A DNA stretch of 64,000 nucleotides from Flavobacterium johnsoniae UW101 (GCF_000016645.1 NC_009441.1:3906001-3970000), one strand, 5' to 3'; numbered from the stretch's first letter, positions 23,652 through 32,556 are shown. Numbers and translations are program-made. Notes: a model not told the origin generated them from the sequence alone.

Positions 23652-25844
23652 ATGATTGAAAATAAATCAAACAGCATATTGATTTTTGTGTTATTCTGCT
23701 TTGCTTTTTTGACACAAGTCCACTCTCAGAACACCAATTCGGAAATAAAAGAACTTGAAGAAGTAGTGATTAAAGACCAGTCAGAAAAACGCGCCAAGAA
23801 AGAAGCATCATTAAATACCGAAACGGTAAACAGCAATTTTATTCAGCGGAATCTCGGCGGAAGCCTGATGCAGTCCTTACAGCGAATTCCGGGAGTTAAA
23901 ACCATTTCGATAGGTTCAGGAGGTTCAAAACCATTGATTCGCGGACTGAGTTTTAATCAGGTTATTGTAGTCGAAAACGGTATTAAACACGAAGGCCAGC
24001 AATGGGGCGCAGATCACGGGCTTGAAATCGATCAATATGCTGTTAATCGGGTGGAAATTATAAAAGGTCCTTTGTCATTTATTTATGGTTCTGATGCTAT
24101 TGGCGGTGCAGTTAATATCAAACCTGTGCCCTTTCCTAAAAAAAATACTTTGGGCGGTAATGTAGATTTTACAGCCAAAAATAATAATGAACAAATTGGA
24201 AGTTCACTGAATTTGTTTGGACGAAATGAAAACTGGTTTTTCGATACCAGAATTACATCACAGGATTATGGCGATTACAGGGTTCCAGCTGATAAGGTTC
24301 AGGTTTACAATTATACAGTGCCCTTATACAAAAATCATTTGCGTAATACTGCTGGACGTGAACTGGATTTGCATGCCAGTACAGGATTTGTGGGCGAAAA
24401 GTTCAAATCGGTTTTGTATTTCAGTAATATACATACCAAAAGCGGCTTTTTTGCGAATGCACACGGACTTGAACCTCGTAATGTAAATCTTGAACTTCAT
24501 GATAAATCGAGTCGTGATATTTTAATGCCTTTTCAGGAAGTTAATCATACTAAAATCAGTAATACAACTTCATTTGAAATAGGAAATCATCAGCTGCAGA
24601 CACAATTGGGTTTTCAGAAGAATTTCCGCAGAGAATGGAGTCATTATGTAAATCATGGTTATATGCCGCCAATTTATCCTGCAGATATGTATGCACCGCA
24701 GGATTTGGAAAGACAATACGACAAAGATGTTTTTTCGGTTTCTGTAAAAGATGGGTTTTCTGTTGACAGACATCAATTTACAGTTGGCTTAAACGGAGAA
24801 AAACAGCAAAATGAAATTAACGGCTGGAGTTTTCTAATTCCCGCTTTTAATCAGCTGAATACAGGATTGTATGCCTATGATAAAATACAGCTGAATGATT
24901 TATGGATACTGCACGGAGCCGTGAGAATGGATTATGGCCAAATCGAAATGAAACAACATACAGACTGGTTTAAAAGTGATGTGACACAAAACGGACAGAC
25001 AACTCAGGAATATTTAAAACGATCTGAAGATTTAAACAAAACATTTAAAAGTTTTACATGGTCAGCAGGGATAAATTACAATCCGGGCAAGTTCTCGTTT
25101 AAAGCCAATGCAGGAACGAGTTTTAGAATGCCAATTGCGAAAGAATTAGCTTCAAATGGTGTCAATTATCATTATTTCCGATTTGAAAAAGGAAATCCAA
25201 ATCTTGATGCCGAGCGTTCGTATCAATTGGATCTTGGTATCGACTGGCAGGAAAGCAAATGGTCTGTGCAGCTGAGTCCGTTTTTTAATTATTTCCCAAA
25301 TTTCATTTACCTAAACCCAACCTCACAACATGATATTTATTATGGAGCAGGAAATCAGGTTTTTGAATATCAGCAGAGTAAAGTTATGCGTTACGGAAGC
25401 GAGTTACAGATACATTATCAGTTTCTAAAAAATCTAAGCGGTGAGATTTTGGCAGAATATCTTTATTCTGAACAATTATCGGGCAGTAAAAAAGGATATA
25501 CGCTTCCGTTCTCTCCTCCTGCTTCGGTTTTATTTGGACTCAGTTATAATCCCGAAATCAAGAATTTAAGAGAAACTTATTTTTCGCTCGATTATCGTTT
25601 TACGGCTCAGCAAAATCAGATTGTACCGCCCGAAAAAAAAACAGAAAGCAGTCATGTTTTCAATCTCGCATTAGGAACAAAATTACAAGCCGAAAAGCAG
25701 GATTTTGCTGTCTCGCTTCAGGTCCAGAATTTATTTAATACAAGATACCTGAATCATACAAGCTTTTACAGACTTATAGAACTTCCGGAAATGGGCAGAA
25801 ATATTATTCTTTCTGTAAAAGTTCCTTTTTTAATTCATCAATAA
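23652..25844 (+). CDS. TonB-dependent outer-membrane receptor, probable metal uptake
   Basis: The 730-residue protein has a signal peptide cleaved after VHS, then directly a plug domain (RIPGVKTISIGSGGSKPLIRGL ... VNRVEIIKGPLSFIYGSDAIGGAVNI, cited in parts) and a 22-strand barrel ending in an aromatic-poor strand. It lacks the N-terminal carboxypeptidase-like domain common in SusC-type receptors. The barrel is rich in His residues in its outer loops (for example HGLEPRN, HKSSRD-like, HYVNHGY). It sits between two DUF4625 lipoproteins and upstream of an AztD-like protein, which favours a zinc-type receptor similar in role to ZnuD. Substrate identity is inference. Confidence 0.85.
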   Translation: MIENKSNSILIFVLFCFAFLTQVHSQNTNSEIKELEEVVIKDQSEKRAKKEASLNTETVNSNFIQRNLGGSLMQSLQRIPGVKTISIGSGGSKPLIRGLSFNQVIVVENGIKHEGQQWGADHGLEIDQYAVNRVEIIKGPLSFIYGSDAIGGAVNIKPVPFPKKNTLGGNVDFTAKNNNEQIGSSLNLFGRNENWFFDTRITSQDYGDYRVPADKVQVYNYTVPLYKNHLRNTAGRELDLHASTGFVGEKFKSVLYFSNIHTKSGFFANAHGLEPRNVNLELHDKSSRDILMPFQEVNHTKISNTTSFEIGNHQLQTQLGFQKNFRREWSHYVNHGYMPPIYPADMYAPQDLERQYDKDVFSVSVKDGFSVDRHQFTVGLNGEKQQNEINGWSFLIPAFNQLNTGLYAYDKIQLNDLWILHGAVRMDYGQIEMKQHTDWFKSDVTQNGQTTQEYLKRSEDLNKTFKSFTWSAGINYNPGKFSFKANAGTSFRMPIAKELASNGVNYHYFRFEKGNPNLDAERSYQLDLGIDWQESKWSVQLSPFFNYFPNFIYLNPTSQHDIYYGAGNQVFEYQQSKVMRYGSELQIHYQFLKNLSGEILAEYLYSEQLSGSKKGYTLPFSPPASVLFGLSYNPEIKNLRETYFSLDYRFTAQQNQIVPPEKKTESSHVFNLALGTKLQAEKQDFAVSLQVQNLFNTRYLNHTSFYRLIELPEMGRNIILSVKVPFLIHQ

Positions 25845-25873
25845 AAACAACAAATTTTTAATATCTCAAAACC

Positions 25874-26773
25874 ATGAAAAAAGTACAATCCTTTTTTTTA
25901 TTCCTATTGACAACTTCTGTCTTTACTGCCTGCAGCAGTGATGATAATGAAGTCTTAAAACCAACTGCCAAAAATATTGAAATTGGAACGGCAGATAATA
26001 AACAAGCTTTAATTGGGCGTGATTTTCATTTTAATGCCGATGTCACTGCCGGAAACAAAATTGCCAATGTACAATTAAAAATACTTCCTAAAACCGGCGA
26101 AACGTATTCTAAAGACTGGAAACTCGAATTTGCCTGGCCGGAATACATTGGAACAAAAAACACCAATGTTCATAAACACTTTACCATTCCCGCCGATGCT
26201 GCCGAAGGTAAATTTGATTTTTTATTTATTGTAACCGACGAAAACGGAACGGTGCTCGAAATTAAAGAGACCATTACTATTACAGATCCTGCCAATATGC
26301 CCGTTGATCCGGTTATTGGGCGGGACATGCTTTCGCGAAATGACGATCTGATTTATTATATGGAAACCTGGGTTGAACCTCAGTTAATCTATAAGAAGAA
26401 TGATAAACTAACGGCTCATGCACAAATAAGCCAGATTATGGGCAACGGAATACTGTATTCTGTTTTGATTAAAAAAAGCCTTAATTATCACCCTGAAAGC
26501 ATTGACAATCTGGATCTAAAAAAAGTAATCATTATTTCAAAAGTAGAGTATAAAGATCTTGGACCTGCATCAAAAATTACAACGCTTCAAAAAATAAATG
26601 ATGTCTATGGCGGTGAGAGTATTGTTCTTGGCGCTGATAAAGACAATGAAGGAAATGCTATAACTGCTGAAAAGGCTTGGGAATCTGGTCAATATAACTG
26701 GGTTGTACTGTACAAAAATACTTCTTACAACATGAGCGTCTATAAATCGATGCCTATTACAATAAACTTTTAA
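25874..26773 (+). CDS. DUF4625-type two-domain lipoprotein
   Basis: The 299-residue lipoprotein (VFTAC lipobox, Cys20) has an N-terminal DUF4625-like Ig domain (about 30-150) with the sequence NVHKHFTIPADAAEGKFDF. The second, unrecognised beta domain (about 165-299) carries a few His residues. It starts 29 bp after the receptor stop and is followed 36 bp later by the AztD-like gene. Like the first DUF4625 gene it probably works at the outer membrane in ligand capture. Two different DUF4625 proteins around one receptor suggest distinct steps. Confidence 0.65.
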   Translation: MKKVQSFFLFLLTTSVFTACSSDDNEVLKPTAKNIEIGTADNKQALIGRDFHFNADVTAGNKIANVQLKILPKTGETYSKDWKLEFAWPEYIGTKNTNVHKHFTIPADAAEGKFDFLFIVTDENGTVLEIKETITITDPANMPVDPVIGRDMLSRNDDLIYYMETWVEPQLIYKKNDKLTAHAQISQIMGNGILYSVLIKKSLNYHPESIDNLDLKKVIIISKVEYKDLGPASKITTLQKINDVYGGESIVLGADKDNEGNAITAEKAWESGQYNWVVLYKNTSYNMSVYKSMPITINF

Positions 26774-26809
26774 AATCAAGTAAATATTAACCCTAAATAC
26801 ATTTTAACG

Positions 26810-28024
26810 ATGACTAAAACTTATTTCAAACTGATTTTCTTATTTGCTTTATCGCTTTTTGCCGTTTCCTGCAGCAATGATGACGATACCACTCCTGAAA
26901 CTCCGGATGAAGCATTAACGGAATTTAAATATCTGAGAATTTTACTTTCTGATGAAAAAACTACACAGCTTACGCTTGTAAATCCGGTTGATGCCACATC
27001 TTCTTTCTTTAATGCTAAATTCGCAAAATCTTCACTTTATACAACCGAATCCGGACGATATGCAGGAATTGTTCACAGACTGGATAATACGGTAGAAACT
27101 TTTGACAGCGGATTTGAAAGCCACGGCGATCATGTTGATGTTGACGGACAACCGCAATTTGGTGCTTTAACTGGACAATCGGCTCTTCCAACGCATTTTA
27201 AAAGTAAAATTGGAGAAATCCTGACTTTTAATGATGGTGACGGAACTTTATCTGTTGCAAAAGAAAAGGATGTAAATACTGCTGGGGCGCAGTTCAAAAC
27301 CATCAACGCCGGACTTTTGGCACATCATGGTGCTATGGCCGCTTTTGGAAACGGAACGTATGCTATTACAGTAAAAGATAATTCGGTTACAGGGACTCTT
27401 CCTGAAAAAGTAAAAATTATTGATAATACAGGTAAAACTTTATTTGAACCGACTCTTGCTACAAAGGGAATTCATGGAAATGCTTCTGACGGAACTTATG
27501 CCGTTTTTGGTTCTGCAAGCGGTGTTTTAGTTGTAGAAAATAACGGAAAACAAAAACTGATTGCTTTTCCAGAAGATTTTGGAACAGCTTGGTTTGGAAC
27601 TATTTTAGAAACAGATTACAACGGAAAATTTGTTGGTTTTACTGCCGCAAAAGGTGCATATTTAATTGATGTTGTAAATGGAACTATAAAACCTATTATC
27701 CAAAACACAACTATTATGCAGTGCAAAGTAAGTTACAACCATAAAAAATTAGGTGTTTTACTGCATTCAGGTGAATTTAAGTTATTTAACCTAAACAGTC
27801 TGCAGGTTGAAAAAGAAGCTAAAATTATTGGTGAAACTGCAAACGATGCAGCATTAAAACCGCAAATACAGTTAACTGAGCACTTTGCTTACATTACTTC
27901 TCCATCAACAGGAGAATTGTTACAATTGAGTTTTGAAAAAATGTCAATTGTAAATAAAATCAAAGTTTCGAACACACCTTATATGATTACAATTCTGGGG
28001 TTTGAAAATAGTGAAAGCCATTAA
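26810..28024 (+). CDS. AztD-like beta-propeller lipoprotein, putative zinc chaperone
   Basis: The 404-residue lipoprotein (FAVSC lipobox, Cys21) looks like a seven-bladed propeller with repeated short strands. Histidine motifs HGDHVDVDG, LAHHGAMAAF, KGIHGNASDG and LTEHFAYI resemble those of AztD, a periplasmic zinc metallochaperone that feeds an ABC-type zinc transporter. Unlike proteobacterial AztD it is lipid-anchored, and no AztABC genes are in this window. It is the last gene of the cluster and is followed by a clear terminator. The AztD resemblance is from motif memory and fold pattern, so it is moderate evidence. Confidence 0.55.
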   Translation: MTKTYFKLIFLFALSLFAVSCSNDDDTTPETPDEALTEFKYLRILLSDEKTTQLTLVNPVDATSSFFNAKFAKSSLYTTESGRYAGIVHRLDNTVETFDSGFESHGDHVDVDGQPQFGALTGQSALPTHFKSKIGEILTFNDGDGTLSVAKEKDVNTAGAQFKTINAGLLAHHGAMAAFGNGTYAITVKDNSVTGTLPEKVKIIDNTGKTLFEPTLATKGIHGNASDGTYAVFGSASGVLVVENNGKQKLIAFPEDFGTAWFGTILETDYNGKFVGFTAAKGAYLIDVVNGTIKPIIQNTTIMQCKVSYNHKKLGVLLHSGEFKLFNLNSLQVEKEAKIIGETANDAALKPQIQLTEHFAYITSPSTGELLQLSFEKMSIVNKIKVSNTPYMITILGFENSESH

Positions 28025-28045
28025 AAATAAGGCTTAAGCTATTGG

Positions 28046-28074
28046 AAAAGCGTGCTTAACGGCACGCTTTTTTT
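28046..28074 (+). terminator. Terminator of the metal-related operon
   Basis: GC-rich hairpin with arms GCGTGC (28050-28055) and GCACGC (28062-28067), flanked by AAAA and a run of seven Ts. Confidence 0.85.
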
Positions 28075-28114
28075 GGGGTTTAAAATATCCTAAAAATAAA
28101 AAAGTTTAAAAATA

Positions 28115-28146
28115 TTTGTTTTTATGACCAATCGGTCATATATTTG
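28115..28146 (+). promoter_or_regulatory. tetR promoter with operator between -33 and -7
   Basis: TTTG (28115-28118) and TATATTTG (28139-28146), spaced by 20 bp, form a good Bacteroidota promoter. The spacer holds the palindrome ATGACC-AATC-GGTCAT (28124-28139). The same operator recurs at 28772-28787, so the TetR protein probably represses its own promoter here. Confidence 0.7.
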
Positions 28147-28166
28147 CAGTGTAAAATTCAGCTATC

Positions 28167-28754
28167 ATGGCAAAAGGTGAAGAAACCAGACAGTTTATTA
28201 TAGAAAAAGCGGCTCCTATTTTTAACACAAAAGGAATTGCAGCTACTTCTATGAGCGATATTATGGAGGCAACCAAATTGTCTAAAGGAAGCATGTATGT
28301 TCATTTTGAAAATAAAGAAGTATTGGCCTGCGCTGCTGTCGATCATAATATGAAAATATTAAGCTCTAAACTTCAAAATGCCTTAAGTGGAAGCTCAACA
28401 TCTAAAGAAGCTTTATTTGCTTATATTGATTTTTTCAGCAATCCTACTCACCCGCCCGTTATTGGCGGCTGTCCTTTATTGAATTTCGGAACTGAGGCTG
28501 ATGACACGAACCCAATTGTAAAAGAAAAAGTTAACAGCGCTATTAAACAAGGACAACAATTATTATCCGGCATTATAGAAAAAGGAATTGCCAATAAAGA
28601 ATTTAAAAAAGATTTTAACCCGTCAGAATTTGCCACTGCAATGTTTGCAATGCTAGAAGGCGGTCATTTAATGGCCAGAGTTTCTGGCAGTAATGATAAA
28701 ATGGAAATCGTAGCCAAAACGCTTAAAAATTTAATTGAACAAAACACTATCTAA
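28167..28754 (+). CDS. TetR-family transcriptional repressor
   Basis: The 195-residue protein has the TetR N-terminal helix-turn-helix (about 8-55: IIEKAAPIFNTKGIAATSMSDIMEATKLSKGSMYVHF in parts, with the typical K-x-x-[FL] after SKGS). The C-terminal ligand domain has PVIGGCPLLNFGTEADD, typical of the TetR subgroup with TetR_C_6-like domains and a Cys in the pocket. It is flanked by two matching palindromic operators, one in its own promoter and one before the next gene, an SDR oxidoreductase. The simplest reading is a reactive small molecule sensed by TetR and reduced by the SDR. Confidence 0.88.
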   Translation: MAKGEETRQFIIEKAAPIFNTKGIAATSMSDIMEATKLSKGSMYVHFENKEVLACAAVDHNMKILSSKLQNALSGSSTSKEALFAYIDFFSNPTHPPVIGGCPLLNFGTEADDTNPIVKEKVNSAIKQGQQLLSGIIEKGIANKEFKKDFNPSEFATAMFAMLEGGHLMARVSGSNDKMEIVAKTLKNLIEQNTI

Positions 28755-28771
28755 TTTTTTTTATCAAAAAA

Positions 28772-28787
28772 ATGACCGATAGGTCAT
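28772..28787. promoter_or_regulatory. TetR operator upstream of the SDR gene
   Basis: Palindrome ATGACC-GATA-GGTCAT with extra A and T runs on the flanks. It has the same half-sites as the operator at 28124-28139. The extended A/T-flanked arms could also act as a terminator of tetR. Confidence 0.7.
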
Positions 28788-28817
28788 TTTTAAATTACAA
28801 TAAAAATAACAATCGCA

Positions 28818-28859
28818 ATGGCAAACAACCAACAACCAACAACCAACAACCAACAATAA
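28818..28859 (+). repeat. 7-bp tandem repeat (AACCAAC) inside a 13-codon Asn/Gln frame
   Basis: Between the operator and the SDR gene lie about four and a half copies of AACCAAC. The stretch is an in-frame ATG-to-TAA frame reading M-A-N-N-Q-Q-P-T-T-N-N-Q-Q. With a 7-bp unit, any slip would shift the frame. Whether it is translated is unknown. Confidence 0.6.
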
Positions 28860-28886
28860 ACATTAATTAACAACAATAGAAACATC

Positions 28887-29693
28887 ATGTCAAAAACAAT
28901 TTTAATTACAGGAGCATCAAAAGGTTTTGGAAAAACCTGGGCAGAAACATTTTTAACAAAAGGATATAACGTTGCAGCGACAGCCCGTAACGTAGATACC
29001 TTAAATGATTTAAAAGAAAAATACGGTCAATCGGTTTTAACTTTAAAACTAGATGTAGACAATCGCGAAGAATCATTATCAGTTGTTGAAAAAGTACAAA
29101 ACCATTTTGGAAGTATTGATATTTTAATCAACAATGCCGGTTATGCCTTAACCGGAGCAATTGAAGAAGCAACTCCAAATGAAGCCAGAGCGCAGTTTGA
29201 AACTAATTTCTTTGGGACTTTATGGCTTACTCAAGCTGTTTTACCTATTATGAGAAATCAAAAAAGCGGACACATTATTCAGGTTTCTTCAATTTTAGGT
29301 TTAGCGGCTTTACCAACCATGGGACTTTACAACGCTTCAAAATTTGCTATTGAAGGTTTAAGCGAAACTCTGGCTGCAGAAGTAAAACAATTTGGAATCA
29401 ATGTTACTTTGGTAGAACCAAACGGGTATGCATCGAATATCTGGCATACCGGAATAAGCAGCGAAAGCAACCCGGTTTATGATGGTCTTAAAAAAGCCTT
29501 TTCAGAATCAGAAAATGATTTCGGAATTGTAGAAGCAACAGCTCCGGCGATTGTAAAACTAGTTGAAAGTGAAAATCCTCCATTACGTTTATTTTTAGGA
29601 AGAGTAGCTCTGCCATTTGTAAAACAGAACTATGAACAAAAATTAATAGTATGGGAAGAATGGAATGATGTTTCGGTAGAAGCTCACGGATAA
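28887..29693 (+). CDS. Short-chain dehydrogenase/reductase (SDR)
   Basis: This 268-residue classical SDR has the NAD(P) motif TGASKGFG (about 7-14), NNAG (about 86), the catalytic Ser in QVSSILG and the Tyr/Lys pair in YNASK (about 149-153). The sequence PTMGLYNASKFAIEGLSETLA is typical of the oxidoreductase subgroup acting on small carbonyls. The cofactor is probably NADP, judged from the Arg after the second strand (ATARN). It is controlled by the TetR operator at 28772-28787, so expression probably rises with the TetR ligand. The physiological substrate is unknown. Confidence 0.88.
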   Translation: MSKTILITGASKGFGKTWAETFLTKGYNVAATARNVDTLNDLKEKYGQSVLTLKLDVDNREESLSVVEKVQNHFGSIDILINNAGYALTGAIEEATPNEARAQFETNFFGTLWLTQAVLPIMRNQKSGHIIQVSSILGLAALPTMGLYNASKFAIEGLSETLAAEVKQFGINVTLVEPNGYASNIWHTGISSESNPVYDGLKKAFSESENDFGIVEATAPAIVKLVESENPPLRLFLGRVALPFVKQNYEQKLIVWEEWNDVSVEAHG

Positions 29694-29737
29694 TTAATCT
29701 ATAAATATTTCATCCCGAAAGGTTCATTCATCTAAAT

Positions 29738-29778
29738 AAAAAAGGCTTTCTGAAAATAATTTTCAGAAAGCCTTTTTT
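29738..29778. terminator. Bidirectional terminator between SDR and alcohol dehydrogenase
   Basis: Perfect 19-bp arms (29738-29756 and 29760-29778, core AAGGCTTTCTGAAAA) with a 3-nt loop. It lies between convergent genes. Confidence 0.88.
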
Positions 29779-29795
29779 GCCTTTTTAATCTTTAT

Positions 29796-30854
29796 TTAAG
29801 ATTTAAGAGAATCCATATCAATTACAAAACGATATCTTACATCGCTTTTCAGCATTCTTTCATACGCTTCGTTGATTTCCTGCATTTTAATAATTTCAAT
29901 TTCTGAAACGATATTATGTTCACCGCAAAAATCAAGCATTTCTTGTGTTTCTGCAATACCTCCAATTACAGAACCCGCAACAGATTTTCTTCCCATAATC
30001 ATTGGCACTGAATTTAAAATTGGTTCTAAACCTCCTAAGTAACCAACTAATACAAGAGTTCCGTTGATGTTTAAAGTAGAAACATAAGGATTAACATCAT
30101 GTACATAAGGAACTGTATCAATAATAAGATCATATTTTCCGTGTACTGATTTCATTTGCTGGTCATCTGTAGAAATAATTACAGAATCAGCGCCCAAATC
30201 GATTGCATCTTGTATTTTATCCGGAGTTCTTGAAAACAAAGTTACTTCGGCACCTAAACCTTTTGCCAGTTTAATTGCCATGTGTCCAAGTCCGCCTAAG
30301 CCGACAACAGCAACTTTACTTCCTTTCCCAACTTTCCAGTGTCTCAAAGGTGACCAGGTTGTAATTCCTGCACAAAGTAAAGGTGCAACAGCAGCTAAAT
30401 TTAAATTTGAAGGCACTTTTAAAACAAAATGCTCATCAACTACCACTTTCTCAGAATAACCGCCAAAAGTGTGTCCGCCAATATTTTTATCCTTACCATT
30501 GTAAGTTCCTGTAAATCCGTTTAAACAATATTGTTCCAAATCTTGTTTACAGCTTTCGCAGGTATGACAAGAATCAACCATACAGCCCACTCCTGCTAAA
30601 TCGCCGACTTTAAGTTTCGTAACTTCGTTTCCTACTTTCGTTACCCTTCCTACAATTTCATGCCCCGGAACTGCCGGATATTGGCTTCCTCCCCAGTCAT
30701 TTCTGGCTGTATGTAAATCAGAATGGCATACACCGCAGTATAAAATTTCGATCTCAACATCTTTTGCCAAAACCTCTCTGCGTGCAATTGTCATTTCTTC
30801 CAGCAATGCGTCTGCTGCTTTTGTACCAAATGCTTTTGTGTTACTTGTATTCAT
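29796..30854 (-). CDS. Zinc-dependent NAD(P) alcohol dehydrogenase (CAD/YahK type)
   Basis: The 352-residue medium-chain dehydrogenase has the catalytic-zinc motif YCGVCHSDLH (Cys43) and GHE (His65, Glu66). The structural-zinc cysteines lie in CMVDSCHTCESC...YC, and the Rossmann motif GLGGLGHMA is near residue 187. The sequence follows the cinnamyl-alcohol-dehydrogenase-like group, which reduces a range of aldehydes, generally with NADPH. It is transcribed towards the SDR gene and ends at the shared terminator. No operon partner is seen. It probably serves in general aldehyde detoxification; the exact substrate cannot be read. Confidence 0.9.
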   Translation of the reverse strand: MNTSNTKAFGTKAADALLEEMTIARREVLAKDVEIEILYCGVCHSDLHTARNDWGGSQYPAVPGHEIVGRVTKVGNEVTKLKVGDLAGVGCMVDSCHTCESCKQDLEQYCLNGFTGTYNGKDKNIGGHTFGGYSEKVVVDEHFVLKVPSNLNLAAVAPLLCAGITTWSPLRHWKVGKGSKVAVVGLGGLGHMAIKLAKGLGAEVTLFSRTPDKIQDAIDLGADSVIISTDDQQMKSVHGKYDLIIDTVPYVHDVNPYVSTLNINGTLVLVGYLGGLEPILNSVPMIMGRKSVAGSVIGGIAETQEMLDFCGEHNIVSEIEIIKMQEINEAYERMLKSDVRYRFVIDMDSLKS

Positions 30855-31129
30855 ATTTTTTTAGATTATTAAGTTGTAAAATTAAAACAGCTTTCTTCCT
30901 TAAAATAACAGAAAAGAAACATTTACTTATGAAATTCAAACAATTTCAAAACATAATCAACGGGGCATAAAGACAGAAATTAAAATTAAAATAAAGGTTC
31001 AGGGTGAAAGAAAGAACCTTGCAATAGAGTTATTTAATACGATTTTATCTTTTGTCTTCTATCAAATTTAATAACTTTATCCTGAATAATAAGAACTTTA
31101 TTGTTTTAAAAACCGAATCATACCCTAAA

Positions 31130-31693
31130 ATGGATATTTCTCTAATTCTCGACCATATATATCAGTTACCAGAACAATCAAAAAAAGATTTATTACTGAC
31201 AATCAATTTAATAACACGTCCAAAAGGAAATATAATACTAAAAGCAGGCAAAGTAGAATCCAGCATTTATTTTATTAAAAAAGGAATTGTAAGGGCATAT
31301 ATTGATGACGATAATAATGATGTTACTTTTTGGTTTGGTAAAGAAGGAGAAACTATTATCTCGATGAAAAGTTATGTCGAAAACCAAAATGGTTATGAAA
31401 ACATAGAACTTCTGGAAGAATGCGAATTGTATGAATTAAAAACAGCCGATTTAGAACGATTGTTTAATTCTGACATTCACATTGCCAACTGGGGCAGAAA
31501 ATTTGCCGAAAAAGAACTTATAAAAACCGAAGAAAGATTGATATCCAAGCTTTTTAAAAATGCTTCTGAACGTTATATAGATCTTTTAAAAAACAATCCT
31601 GAACTTATTAAAAGAATTCAGTTAGGACATATTGCTTCTTATCTGGGTATTACACAAGTAAGCTTAAGCAGAATACGGGCTGAATTAAAATAA
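31130..31693 (+). CDS. Crp/Fnr-family transcriptional regulator
   Basis: The start is set at the ATG at 31130; an in-frame TTG at 31052 would add 26 residues not typical of the family. The 187-residue protein has a cyclic-nucleotide-binding-like beta barrel (about 20-120: GKVESSIYFIKKGIVRAY) and a C-terminal helix-turn-helix (IQLGHIASYLGITQVSLSRIRAEL in parts). The barrel lacks the conserved Arg-Ser phosphate-binding residues of true CRP, so cAMP sensing is unlikely, as in most Bacteroidota members. It is 72 bp upstream of an SMR exporter, probably its target. Confidence 0.85.
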   Translation: MDISLILDHIYQLPEQSKKDLLLTINLITRPKGNIILKAGKVESSIYFIKKGIVRAYIDDDNNDVTFWFGKEGETIISMKSYVENQNGYENIELLEECELYELKTADLERLFNSDIHIANWGRKFAEKELIKTEERLISKLFKNASERYIDLLKNNPELIKRIQLGHIASYLGITQVSLSRIRAELK

Positions 31694-31765
31694 AATACTT
31701 TTTTATCATTTGTTAAATTTTTTCTGAATTGAGAGAAGGAACTTTGCATCATAAATTTTAACTAT

Positions 31766-32092
31766 ATGAACTGGATTATTTTAATTATTGCAGGCCTTTT
31801 TGAAGTAGCCTTTGCAACTTGCCTTGGAAAAGCAAAAGAAACCGCAGGAATGGAAATGTATTATTGGTATATTGGTTTCTTTGCCTCTTTAACAATAAGT
31901 ATGCTGCTGCTGATAAAAGCTACCGAAACGCTCCCAATGGGAACTGCATACGCCGTATGGACAGGAATTGGTGCGGTTGGAACTGTGTTAATGGGAATAT
32001 TTGTTTTTAAAGAACCGGCAACTTTCTGGAGATTGTTTTTTCTTGTAACCTTAGTAAGTTCTATCGTAGGGCTTAAAGCGGTTTCTCATTAA
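31766..32092 (+). CDS. Small multidrug resistance (SMR) transporter, SugE/Gdx-like
   Basis: The 108-residue protein has four membrane helices and the essential proton/substrate-binding Glu13 in GLFEVAFA. LPMGTAYAVWTGIGAVGT in helix 3 is the SMR signature and is close to the SugE/Gdx branch, which exports guanidinium or quaternary ammonium ions. No guanidine riboswitch could be recognised in the 72-bp upstream region. The gene follows a Crp-type regulator in the same direction, a common arrangement in Flavobacteriia. It works in the inner membrane as a dimer. Substrate assignment between guanidinium and drugs is not certain. Confidence 0.86.
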   Translation: MNWIILIIAGLFEVAFATCLGKAKETAGMEMYYWYIGFFASLTISMLLLIKATETLPMGTAYAVWTGIGAVGTVLMGIFVFKEPATFWRLFFLVTLVSSIVGLKAVSH

Positions 32093-32112
32093 TAGAACAT
32101 TTGCATTTTAAT

Positions 32113-32142
32113 AAAAATCCATTTCATAAGAAATGGATTTTT
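32113..32142. terminator. Terminator after SMR gene
   Basis: Perfect hairpin with arms AAAAATCCATTT (32113-32124) and AAATGGATTTTT (32131-32142) and a 6-nt loop. Confidence 0.85.
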
Positions 32143-32556
32143 TTTATGTCATAACTAATTACAAACATGGGAATTATATAAATATTAACTTATAATTCTG
32201 TAAAAAATAAATCTTTAATCAAATTAAATTTGAAGCTAAGGTTTTTCTCACGAGTATTAAATTCAAATAAACTGTAGTAAGAATAAACTTTTACACATCT
32301 CTTTTAAGATCTTTTTTTTTAAGGATTTCGCCTCAAACCGTAAATTAAGAATGATATGAAGATATTTACCCGCCCATGTTTATTTTTTGTTCTAAATTAT
32401 TTCTCAAACCTCTCTCTAAACAAACCTCCTGACTTTACCAGAATATAACAACAACATTAAAAAGCATTTTTCTGAGGCTTTTTTTTGAGTGATTTGTATT
32501 TATTCAAATCAAAGATTTTTATTACACCTACTCTCTAATTTTTAATAAAAAAATTA
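32143..32556 (+). other. 414-bp gap, possible leader RNA or small RNA
   Basis: No credible gene is present. A -7-like TAAATTTG lies at 32225-32232. A hairpin with arms AAAAAGC (32459-32465) and GCTTTTT (32477-32483), followed by further Ts, lies about 230 bp on. A GATTTG / CAAATC inverted repeat (32491-32510) follows. Together they could bound a short RNA of about 245 nt before the T9SS cargo gene; there is no family match. Confidence 0.3.

Noticed and set aside
28772..28790. Classic rho-independent terminator of tetR
   Set aside because: The inverted repeat with A/T flanks could serve so, but the exact match to the upstream operator makes an operator role more likely.
31694..31765. Guanidine riboswitch before the SMR gene
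   Set aside because: The 72-bp region has no conserved ykkC-type or mini-ykkC features, and no matching hairpin pair could be found.
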